Source: Eubacterium sp. (lineage in GTDB: Bacteria > Bacillota > Clostridia > Lachnospirales > Lachnospiraceae). From it: a DNA stretch of 13,895 nucleotides. The notes beneath the pieces were generated by a model. It made no database searches and was not told the origin of the DNA. It worked only from the letters and a program-made list of their open reading frames with translations. The stretch is taken from positions 1-13,895 of the forward strand of contig JABUSX010000390.1 of the NCBI GenBank assembly GCA_021442545.1, in the 5' to 3' direction. The translations under genes were made by a program, and so were the position numbers. The stretch's first letter is position 1. Every line of letters begins with the position of its first letter. Positions 5,601-12,075 of the stretch are shown piece after piece.

Positions 5601-6617
5601 ATGAAAAAGAGAGTTTTAGCTGCAGTAATGAGCGTATCCATGGTTGCAACAGCCTTCTCCGGATTCGGAGCAACGGCAGTCTTCGCTGCCGACGATGCGA
5701 AGGACGCAGTTCCGAAGATCGCTTTCGTTCCGAAGGTTGTCGGACAGGCATGGTGGGATTATGTTCAGAGCGGCGTTGAAGCCTGGGCAGAAGAGACCGG
5801 CATCGACGTGATCTATCAGGGACCGACAGAAGTTGACGCTGCTGCTCAGGTTCAGATCATGACAGACCTTGTCAACCAGGGCATTGACGTTCTCTGCTTC
5901 TCACCGAATGACCCGGATGCCTGCGAAGCCATCTGCAAACAGGCCATGGATCAGGGCATCATCGTCATCGCGACCGAAGCTTCCGGTATGACGAATGTTG
6001 ACTACGACGTTGAAGCATTTGATGAAGCCGGCATGGGCAGCTTCCTGATGGATCAGCTTGCAGCTCAGATGGACGAAGAAGGCGAATACATCACCATGGT
6101 TGGTTCCATGACGATGGAATCTCAGAACAACTGGGCTGACGCCGGTGTTGCACGCCAGGAAGAAGCTTATCCGAATATGGAACTCGTTCCGGACGCACGT
6201 GTCGCGGATGATTCCGATGCCGAAAAAGCATATCAGCTGACCAAAGAGCTCATCACCAAATATCCGGATCTGAAGGGTATCCTCGGAACCGGTTCCTTCG
6301 ACGCACCGGGATGTGCCCGCGCAATCGAAGAGCTTGGCCTGAGCGGACAGGTCTTTGCCATCTCTGTCGCTCTTCCGTCAGAAGTCAAGGATTATCTGAA
6401 GAACGGCACACTGCAGTCCGTCGGTCTGTGGGATCCGGCCATCTCTGCCAAAGTCATGCTGAACACGGCTGTCAAGCTGTTCGCCGGCGATACGGTCGAG
6501 ACCGGTTCTGACCTCGGAGAAGAGGGTTACGAAAGCGTCATCGTTGACGGTACACTTATCACCGGCAACGGCGCGATCGCTATTACAGCCGAAAACGTTG
6601 ATCAGTTCACGTTCTGA
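5601..6617 (+). CDS. Sugar-type ABC substrate-binding protein (LsrB/RhaS/RbsB-like, Peripla_BP_4)
   Basis: 338 residues from ATG 5601 (AAGGGAGG 6 nt upstream; an in-frame ATG at 5580 lacks such a site). Signal peptide: MKKR, a hydrophobic run, then AVFA|ADD, with predicted cleavage after residue 29. No lipobox Cys exists, although FSGFG (19-23) looks like a lipobox with Phe for Cys. The mature part is a type-I periplasmic binding fold: KIAFVPKVVG, GPTEVDAAAQVQIMTDLVNQ, VLCFSPNDPDACEAICKQA, and VGLWDPAISAKVMLNTA. These segments follow the LsrB/RhaS group closely. The AI-2-contacting residues of LsrB I remember are mostly changed here (Lys kept at 45; Asp to Glu, Asp to Ser, Pro to Thr, Ala to Ser), so the ligand is probably not AI-2. 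As first gene of the importer operon, followed by a stabilising hairpin, it should be the most abundant product. Ligand unknown; sugar or sugar-like is most likely. Confidence 0.9.
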   Translation: MKKRVLAAVMSVSMVATAFSGFGATAVFAADDAKDAVPKIAFVPKVVGQAWWDYVQSGVEAWAEETGIDVIYQGPTEVDAAAQVQIMTDLVNQGIDVLCFSPNDPDACEAICKQAMDQGIIVIATEASGMTNVDYDVEAFDEAGMGSFLMDQLAAQMDEEGEYITMVGSMTMESQNNWADAGVARQEEAYPNMELVPDARVADDSDAEKAYQLTKELITKYPDLKGILGTGSFDAPGCARAIEELGLSGQVFAISVALPSEVKDYLKNGTLQSVGLWDPAISAKVMLNTAVKLFAGDTVETGSDLGEEGYESVIVDGTLITGNGAIAITAENVDQFTF

Positions 6618-6633
6618 TCAGATTCATTCACAG

Positions 6634-6663
6634 CAGCTTTAAAGCCGCAGATCTTTAGAGCTG
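6634..6663 (+). other. 3'-end mRNA hairpin after the binding-protein gene
   Basis: CAGCTTTAAAG (6634-6644) pairs with CTTTAGAGCTG (6653-6663) over 11 bp with one G-U and an 8-nt loop, starting 16 nt after the stop. No U-tract follows. Such stems typically block 3' exonucleases and keep binding-protein mRNA more abundant than that of the other ABC genes. Confidence 0.6.
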
Positions 6664-6681
6664 TACCTGTCGAATTTCATG

Positions 6682-6730
6682 GGCGGAGGTGCCGACCGGC
6701 ATACAGGAGGTCTCACCTCCGCCTTTGTTT
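6682..6730 (+). terminator. Attenuator-type hairpin between binding protein and ATPase genes
   Basis: GGCGGAGGTG (6682-6691) is an exact reverse complement of CACCTCCGCC (6714-6723), with a 22-nt loop, followed by TTTGTTT. A second GGAGGT inside the loop (6706-6711) can pair instead with ACCTCC (6715-6720) across a 3-nt CTC loop. The two stems exclude each other because they share the same 3' arm. The U-rich tail is interrupted, so only partial termination is expected, lowering ATPase and permease output relative to the binding protein. Confidence 0.55.
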
Positions 6731-6767
6731 GAACCCACAGATCATCCCAGAGCAAGGAGTGTTCCAT

Positions 6768-8255
6768 ATGGCTGAATATTTACTTGAGATGTCGGGAATT
6801 TGCAAATCATTTGCCGGCGTCCACGCACTGGATCATGTAGACCTGAAAGTCCGGCCCGGTGCCGTTATCTGCCTGGCCGGTGAAAACGGCTGCGGAAAAT
6901 CCACGTTGGTCAAGATCATCTCCGGCGTCTATACGAAAGACGAAGGGGAAGTAACCTTTGACGGGCAGAAGATCGATCATATCACCCCGGCAGAAGCAAC
7001 TAAGCTCGGCATCCAGGTCATCTATCAGGATCTTTCCATCTTCCCGAATCTTACGGTCATGGAAAATCTGGCTATCAACTCGGAAATTACAGCAGGACGC
7101 AGGATCGTCAACAAGAAACGATGGGAAGAGACAGCAAAAGAAGCCATCTCCAAGATCGGCTATCACATTGATCTCCACGCAAAAATGGGTGATCTTCCCG
7201 TCGCAGACAAACAGCTCGTTGCCATCTGCCGCGCACTGCTTTTTAATGCAAAGCTTATAATCATGGACGAGCCGACCACGGCACTGACCAAAAAAGAAGT
7301 TGATTCTCTTTTCAGGACAGTCCGCCAGCTTCGTGACTCAGGAATCGCCATCATGTTCATCAGCCATAAGACGGAAGAGATCTTCGAGATCTCTGATGAT
7401 GTCTGCATCATGCGGAACGGAAAAAATGTATATGGCGGCGAAACAAAGGATCTGACGACCGAAGACTTTATGTATTACATGACCGGACGTCATCTGACCA
7501 ATTCGAAGTTCGTTCCCGAAAACCTGAGCAAGGATCCCGTTCTCACCGTTGAAAATCTTTCCCTGACGGGAGCCTATCAGAATATCTCCTTCGATCTGCG
7601 TAAGGGTGAGATTCTGGGAATCACCGGTCTGCTTGGTTCCGGGCGCACGGAACTCGCTCTCTCGCTTTTCGGCCTTATGCCTCCTGAAAGCGGAACCATT
7701 CGTCTGAACGGCAAGGAAGCTCATATCAAAACTCCGATGCAGGCACAGAAGCTGAAAATCGGTTATGTTCCCGAAGACCGGCTGACGGAAGGTCTCTGTC
7801 TGATGCAGCCGATCGCGGATAATATTACCCTCTCCTCTCTGGACCGGCTGTCCGGAAAACTCGGCACCCTCGATCATAAGAAGATCTACGAGGAGGCCGA
7901 TATCTGGGTCGACAAGTTTTCCATTGCCACCGATGATTCTCATAAAGCCGCTTCCACTCTGTCCGGCGGAAACCAGCAGAAGATCGTTCTGGCAAAATGG
8001 CTCAGCAATGACCTCGATGTTCTGATCCTGAACGGTCCCACCGTCGGTGTCGACGTAGGAGCCAAACAGGATATCCACACACTTGTTCACCAGCTGGCTA
8101 ATGAAGAAGGTCTGGCCGTTATCATCATCTCCGATGACCTGCAGGAAGTCGTGGCAAACTGCAGCAGGGTTATCGTAATGAAGGACGGGGTCATCTCCGG
8201 AGAGATCAGCGGCGATGATATCAACGAGGAAGTCATCCTCGGAATCATACGATAA
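6768..8255 (+). CDS. Sugar-type ABC importer ATPase with two NBDs (RbsA/MglA/LsrA-like)
   Basis: 495 residues, typical of the carbohydrate-uptake-2 family, where one chain carries two nucleotide-binding domains. NBD1: Walker A GENGCGKST (38-46), Q-loop YQD, Walker B LIIMDEP (163-169), His200 of the H-loop; its signature is degenerate (LPVADKQ). NBD2: degenerate P-loop GLLGSGRTE (287-295), intact signature LSGGNQQK (398-405), and a Walker B region reading LILNGPT where relatives have LILDEPT, so both the metal-binding Asp and the catalytic Glu are lost (Asn422, Gly423). One composite site (NBD1 Walker motifs plus NBD2 signature) should hydrolyse ATP; the other looks dead. The ATG at 6768 is chosen for AAGGAGT 7 nt upstream over an in-frame TTG at 6729. 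It energises import through the two permeases that follow. Confidence 0.93.
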   Translation: MAEYLLEMSGICKSFAGVHALDHVDLKVRPGAVICLAGENGCGKSTLVKIISGVYTKDEGEVTFDGQKIDHITPAEATKLGIQVIYQDLSIFPNLTVMENLAINSEITAGRRIVNKKRWEETAKEAISKIGYHIDLHAKMGDLPVADKQLVAICRALLFNAKLIIMDEPTTALTKKEVDSLFRTVRQLRDSGIAIMFISHKTEEIFEISDDVCIMRNGKNVYGGETKDLTTEDFMYYMTGRHLTNSKFVPENLSKDPVLTVENLSLTGAYQNISFDLRKGEILGITGLLGSGRTELALSLFGLMPPESGTIRLNGKEAHIKTPMQAQKLKIGYVPEDRLTEGLCLMQPIADNITLSSLDRLSGKLGTLDHKKIYEEADIWVDKFSIATDDSHKAASTLSGGNQQKIVLAKWLSNDLDVLILNGPTVGVDVGAKQDIHTLVHQLANEEGLAVIIISDDLQEVVANCSRVIVMKDGVISGEISGDDINEEVILGIIR

Positions 8256-8266
8256 GGAGGCCCATG

Positions 8267-9265
8267 ATGAAAAACAACACTCTCAAACGGCTGACGGGCA
8301 GAACCGAATTCTGGATCTTTCTTGTTCTTATCGTGCTCTGTATCATTATTCAGTGTGTATCCGGATCTCTCCTGTCTCCGACAACGATTGTAACCATTCT
8401 CCGTGACCTCATCGTAGACGGCATGTTCTGTCTTGTCTGCCTCCTGATCATGGTCTCCGGCGGATTCGACCTCTCCTTCCCGGCCATCGCGGCGCTGGCC
8501 TACTCGGCTTCCACCACGATCTGCCTGAACAACGGATGGTGCAATGAAAATCCGCTTGCAGGTTTTCTGATCGCCATCGCGATCGGCGCCGGTCTTGGTA
8601 TGCTGAACGGCTGGATCATTTCTTCCTTCAAGCTCAATACCATGATCGTTACCCTCGGTACCCAGACCTTATTCCTCGGTATCAGCATGGGACTCCTTCA
8701 GATGAAGGAGATCACCTCCACGCTTCCCCAGGGCTTCAAAAATCTGGGTGTTTCCTCACTCTTTACGGTTACAAATGAACGTGGACTCACCTCTACCATG
8801 TCGACCCTCTTCATTGCCTTCGTAGCTCTTGCAGTTGTCTGTTCCTTCATTCTGAACAAGACCATGTTCGGGCGTGCACTCTACGCGATCGGCGGCAACG
8901 AAGTTTCTGCAGAACGTGCCGGTTACAATGTAAGAAAAACGAAGTTCATCCTCTACACCGTAGCGGGTGCTCTCTCAGGCTTCATCGGCATGGTTCGTGT
9001 CTGTCTGGCCAGTCAGTCGATTCCGAAGGCACTTGTCGGAAAGGAAATGACGATCATACCGGCCGTCATTCTCGGCGGTGCAAGTATCTTCGGCGGCGAA
9101 GGTACGGTGTTCGGTACCGTCTGTGCGATCTCCCTGATCACGGTGTTCAAAGACAACATGATCTCCCTGGGAATCGATTCCTACTGGCAGGATTTCTTCA
9201 ATGGTCTGATCATTCTGGTCGGTATCACGATATCCGCTGTACAGGCAAAACGCCGCTTGAAATAA
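8267..9265 (+). CDS. ABC importer permease 1 (RbsC/LsrC-like, BPD_transp_2)
   Basis: 332 residues (333 from the adjacent ATG at 8264). The ribosome site AAGGAGG (8254-8260) overlaps the ATPase stop; it is 6 nt from the ATG at 8267 and only 3 nt from 8264, so I prefer 8267. The protein is very hydrophobic, with about nine membrane segments. Family landmarks: VSGGFDLSFPAIAALA, the cytoplasmic ATPase-contact loop GRALYAIGGNEVSAERAG, and GGASIFGGEGTVFGT near the C-terminus. It ends in a basic KRRLK tail, consistent with a cytoplasmic C-terminus. Pairing of two different permeases (as in LsrC/LsrD and RhaP/RhaQ), rather than a RbsC homodimer, fits the LsrB/RhaS-type binding protein. Confidence 0.93.
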   Translation: MKNNTLKRLTGRTEFWIFLVLIVLCIIIQCVSGSLLSPTTIVTILRDLIVDGMFCLVCLLIMVSGGFDLSFPAIAALAYSASTTICLNNGWCNENPLAGFLIAIAIGAGLGMLNGWIISSFKLNTMIVTLGTQTLFLGISMGLLQMKEITSTLPQGFKNLGVSSLFTVTNERGLTSTMSTLFIAFVALAVVCSFILNKTMFGRALYAIGGNEVSAERAGYNVRKTKFILYTVAGALSGFIGMVRVCLASQSIPKALVGKEMTIIPAVILGGASIFGGEGTVFGTVCAISLITVFKDNMISLGIDSYWQDFFNGLIILVGITISAVQAKRRLK

Positions 9266-9278
9266 GAGGAGGAACGTT

Positions 9279-10301
9279 ATGAAAAAATATTTACAGAAAA
9301 ATCAATATACACGTATGCTCCTCATCATGCTGGCCGTCGTCCTGATCTTCTTCACGATCACAAAGGGAAGTATCCTGTGGACGGGCAACATGTGGAGCGG
9401 CATGATGATGCAGTTCCCGGAATTCGGTCTCATCACACTTGGCATGATGTTTACCTTCATCTGCGGCCAGATGGACCTTTCCGTGATCGCTCTCGGTGAC
9501 TTTGCCGCCATTATTGCCTGCAAGTTCATCATTGCCAACAGCACGGAAGAAATGGGAAACGGACAGCTTGTAGGCATCTTCATCATCGGTATTCTGATCG
9601 CCGTAATCATCGCGATCTGCGGAGGTCTCGTCAACGGATTCCTGGTCACGGGACTCGACATACCGCCTGTCATGGCTACGATTGCCATGCAGCTTGTCTG
9701 GCAGGGGCTCTCGATCGCCCTGACAAGAGGTGACGCCGTCACGGGTCTTCCCTTATTGTATACGGAGATCGGGCACAGCAAGATCCTGGGCTTCATCCCG
9801 TTCCCGCTTCTTATCTTCATCATCGGTCTGCTCATTGCCGCATTCCTCGTGAAAAAGACGACTTACGGCGAAAAGCTGTACATGATCGGAACGAATCAGA
9901 AAGCCTGTGTATTCTCTGCGATCAATGTCAAGTTTACCATCATCATCACCTACTGCCTCTGCAGCGTTTATTCGGTAATAGGCTGCATGCTGATGGTCAA
10001 TACGCTCGGCTCCGCAAAAGCCGACTACGGCACATCCTATCTGATGCGCTGTATCCTGATCCTCGTTCTTGCCGGCATCCTGCCGGATGGCGGTTACGGC
10101 AATATCTGGGACAGCGTGCTGGCGATCATCATCATCCAGATCATCGCTTCCGGCGTCAATATGTTCAAAGAGCTGAACACCTACTGGTCCAGTCTGATCT
10201 GGGGCGCCATGCTGATCGTTGTCCTGATCCTGAGCACGAGAGTAACAGGAAACGCTCCTAAAAAGAAAAAAGCTGATGTAACAGCAAAGGCAGGATCCTG
10301 A
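9279..10301 (+). CDS. ABC importer permease 2 (RbsC/LsrD-like, BPD_transp_2)
   Basis: 340 residues, starting 13 nt after permease 1 with AGAGGAGG 6 nt before the ATG. It is strongly hydrophobic with about nine membrane segments. Landmarks: FICGQMDLSVIALGDFAA (the family's GG.DLSVG..... region), ICGGLVNGFLV, and a GEKLYMIGTNQKACVFSAI coupling loop more diverged than in permease 1 (Thr-Asn-Gln for Gly-Asn-Glu). The C-terminal tail is lysine-rich (APKKKKADV). It should form a heterodimer with permease 1 and couple to the double-NBD ATPase. The stop codon lies in the loop of the hairpin at 10289-10313. Confidence 0.92.
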   Translation: MKKYLQKNQYTRMLLIMLAVVLIFFTITKGSILWTGNMWSGMMMQFPEFGLITLGMMFTFICGQMDLSVIALGDFAAIIACKFIIANSTEEMGNGQLVGIFIIGILIAVIIAICGGLVNGFLVTGLDIPPVMATIAMQLVWQGLSIALTRGDAVTGLPLLYTEIGHSKILGFIPFPLLIFIIGLLIAAFLVKKTTYGEKLYMIGTNQKACVFSAINVKFTIIITYCLCSVYSVIGCMLMVNTLGSAKADYGTSYLMRCILILVLAGILPDGGYGNIWDSVLAIIIIQIIASGVNMFKELNTYWSSLIWGAMLIVVLILSTRVTGNAPKKKKADVTAKAGS

Positions 10302-10319
10302 CCGGATCCTGCCCCTTTG
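10285..10319 (+). terminator. Strong hairpin enclosing the permease 2 stop codon
   Basis: GGCAGGATCC (10289-10298) and GGATCCTGCC (10304-10313) pair perfectly with a 5-nt loop, TGACC, that contains the TGA stop (10299-10301). CAAAG/CTTTG extends the stem past a 2-nt bulge. Only a short T-run follows, so full termination is doubtful. It more likely attenuates transcription or protects the importer mRNA before the second methyltransferase gene. Confidence 0.5.
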
Positions 10320-10362
10320 AAACACTTCATACGCTTTATTTTACGATCCTGAGGTATCCGAT

Positions 10363-11409
10363 ATGAACAGTATTGAACGTTTTTATGCAACTGTGGAACG
10401 TAAGCCCGTCGACCGTCCTGCCTGCTGGCTCGGCGACCCGACCCTCGATGCCGTTCCGGCTCTCTGCGAATTTTACGGTGTCCCGGACATCAACGAACTG
10501 AAACGCGTCTGCGGTGATGACTTCTATGCCGTGGAGATCCCCTACAAATCCCCGACCTGTTCCGCGATCTTTGCCGCCTTCGACTGGTATATGGGCGGCA
10601 GCAACGTCGATACGGAACATCGCACCCTTACGGCAGACGCCTGCTTCACCGAATGCGAAGACCTCGATGACGTGAAAGCCGTGAATTTCCCGTGGCCGGA
10701 TCCGGAACTTTACATCGATCCGGAACGCTGCAGAAAACTCGTGGATGAGGCTCCGAAGGATAAGACCATTATGGGCATGCTCTGGGCCGCTCATTTCCAG
10801 GATGTCTGTGCCGCTTTCGGCATGGAGACCTGCCTGATGAACATGATCTCCGAACCGGAAATGGTCCACTATGTCGATGATCATATTGTCGCCTTCTATC
10901 TGAAAGCCATGGAGATCTTCCTGGAAGCCACAAAAGGCAAAGTTCATGCCATGCTGATCGGCGACGATGTCGGTTCACAGCGCGGTCTGATCATCAGCCC
11001 GAAACTGGTAGAAGAATTTGTTATCCCTGGTGCAAAAAAACTGATCGACCTCGCACACAGCTACGGTGTAAAGATCGTCTACCACTCCTGCGGGTCGATC
11101 GTGGATGCGATCCCGCTTCTGATCGACGCAGGCGTCGATGTCATTCATCCGATCCAGGCTAAGGCCGTCGGTATGGATCCCGCCAACCTGAAGGCAAAAT
11201 TTGACGGAAAGGTCTCCTTCTGCGGCGGTGTGGATACACAGGATCTTCTTCCGAACGGAACACCGGAACAGGTTCAGGACAAGGTCAGAGAGCTTCGCGA
11301 ATTCTTCCCGACCGGTCTCATCATTTCGCCGAGCCATGAAGGCCTGCAGGCAGACGTACCGCCCCGCAACATCAAGGCCCTGTTCGACGAAGCTACAAAG
11401 ATCTATTAA
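10363..11409 (+). CDS. UroD-fold methyltransferase, second paralogue
   Basis: 348 residues. The uroporphyrinogen-decarboxylase-like barrel is seen from MLIGDDVGSQRGLIISP (197-213), IVYHSCGSIVDAIP (238-251), VIHPIQ (260-265), SFCGGVDTQDLLPNGTPE (285-302) and IISPSHEGLQADVPPRN (320-336). These belong to the UroD-like group common in Clostridia with corrinoid proteins rather than to haem-biosynthetic HemE. Candidate metal ligands are His241 and Cys243, with Cys287 or His325 as the third; the layout differs from the H-x-C...SGCD form of the first paralogue, so the two should differ in role. Its place after the importer suggests it is the substrate-specific methyltransferase loading the corrinoid protein, with the first paralogue passing the methyl on; this is inference. 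The ribosome site is modest (GAGG, 8 nt before the ATG). Confidence 0.86.
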   Translation: MNSIERFYATVERKPVDRPACWLGDPTLDAVPALCEFYGVPDINELKRVCGDDFYAVEIPYKSPTCSAIFAAFDWYMGGSNVDTEHRTLTADACFTECEDLDDVKAVNFPWPDPELYIDPERCRKLVDEAPKDKTIMGMLWAAHFQDVCAAFGMETCLMNMISEPEMVHYVDDHIVAFYLKAMEIFLEATKGKVHAMLIGDDVGSQRGLIISPKLVEEFVIPGAKKLIDLAHSYGVKIVYHSCGSIVDAIPLLIDAGVDVIHPIQAKAVGMDPANLKAKFDGKVSFCGGVDTQDLLPNGTPEQVQDKVRELREFFPTGLIISPSHEGLQADVPPRNIKALFDEATKIY

Positions 11410-11414
11410 TCAAA

Positions 11415-11445
11415 ATCCTCTCCAGCGGAGGATACAGTATTTTTT
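11415..11445 (+). terminator. Weak hairpin with T-run after the second UroD-fold gene
   Basis: ATCCTC (11415-11420) pairs with GAGGAT (11428-11433) over 6 bp with a 7-nt loop; a run of six T begins 6 nt later (11440-11445). The stem is short and the gap to the T-run is long, so termination would be partial. It sits at the start of the palindromic array. Confidence 0.3.
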
Positions 11446-11709
11446 CCGGAGACCGCAGCGTTCTTCTGCAGAAGCTGCGGTATTCTTTTCCGGAAACGGC
11501 AGTTTATTTCTTCAGAAACAGCGGAGTTTTTCCGATAACAACGGTTTTCTTCTGAAGAACCTGCGTCTTTCATCTGCAGAAACAGCAGTATTTTTTCCGG
11601 AAACGGCTGCTTCCTTCTGCAGAAACGGTGATTATTATTTTGGAAACATCTGTTTTCTTCTGCAGAATCAGCCGTATTTTTTCCGGAAACGGCTGTTGCA
11701 ATCAGAACA
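11434..11709. repeat. Array of about 13 palindromic units, period 21-22 bp
   Basis: The gap between the methyltransferase and mutarotase genes is filled by a degenerate tandem array. Each unit has a palindromic core, TTCCGGAA or TTCTGCAGAA, followed by AC and a GC-containing link. The GGAAAC/AGAAAC anchors start at 11448, 11470, 11492, 11514, 11534, 11555, 11578, 11599, 11621, 11642, 11664, 11685 and 11704, with intervals of 19-23, mostly 21-22. CCGG-type and CTGCAG-type cores alternate, so the higher unit is about 43 bp; the alternation slips once near units 6-7. Some units extend to longer stems, e.g. CAGCCG...CGGCTG at 11669-11695. Two helical turns per unit would place the cores on one DNA face; as RNA it would be a row of hairpins. 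Confidence 0.8.
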
Positions 11710-11743
11710 GACCATTTTTTATAATAAAGGAGGCTCGAAAATT

Positions 11744-12070
11744 ATGATCAAACGCTTCGGACAGGTCATCAAAGTTTCACCGGAAGGAAAGGAACAGTAC
11801 ATTGCCTATCATGCGAATCCTCTTCCCGGCGTAAACGAAATGATCAAAGAATGTCATCTGAAGAACTACTCCATCTTCATTCGGGGGGATCTTATGTTCT
11901 CCTATTTCGAATACGACGGGGACGATTTCGATGCAGATATGGAAAAAATGGCGGCCGACCCGGCGACCCAGCATTGGTGGAGCCTTGTGAAACCTCTGAT
12001 GTGCCCTCTTGAGGACCGCGCAGAAGGCGAATTCTGGTCGGACATGACGGAAATTTATCATTTGGACTAA
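11744..12070 (+). CDS. rhaM: L-rhamnose mutarotase family protein (RhaM-like)
   Basis: 108 residues, close to E. coli RhaM (104). Seen: MIKRFGQVIKVSPEGKEQYI, YHANPLPGVNEMIK, NYSIFIRGDLMFSYFEY, QHWWSLVKPLM, and an EIYHLD end. These match the family's order: a QV.P....EY..RHN segment, NYSI, LF.Y.E, WW, and 'FHLD' end. His23 corresponds to the catalytic His of RhaM (His22). The family interconverts alpha and beta anomers of L-rhamnose and related pyranoses. AAAGGAGG (11726-11733) lies 10 nt upstream and supports this start, although the frame stays open far upstream through the repeat array. No other rhamnose gene (isomerase, kinase, aldolase) is seen in the window, so the true substrate may be another pyranose, perhaps a methylated one handled by the neighbouring methyltransferases. 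Confidence 0.86.
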   Translation: MIKRFGQVIKVSPEGKEQYIAYHANPLPGVNEMIKECHLKNYSIFIRGDLMFSYFEYDGDDFDADMEKMAADPATQHWWSLVKPLMCPLEDRAEGEFWSDMTEIYHLD

Positions 12071-12075
12071 GAGAT

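Noticed and set aside
6729..6767. TTG start for the ABC ATPase, 13 codons upstream
   Set aside because: It lacks a ribosome site and lies just after the attenuator stem; ATG 6768 has AAGGAGT at good spacing and fits the family's N-terminus.
11434..11709. Palindromic array considered as a CRISPR array
   Set aside because: No conserved repeat separated by unique spacers of constant length; units adjoin and vary, and no cas genes are present.
11696..11725. Promoter-like TTGCAA/TATAAT (18-nt spacer) before the mutarotase gene
   Set aside because: A start 7 nt after this -10 would fall inside the ribosome site at 11726-11733, leaving almost no leader, so it cannot serve the gene in the usual way.
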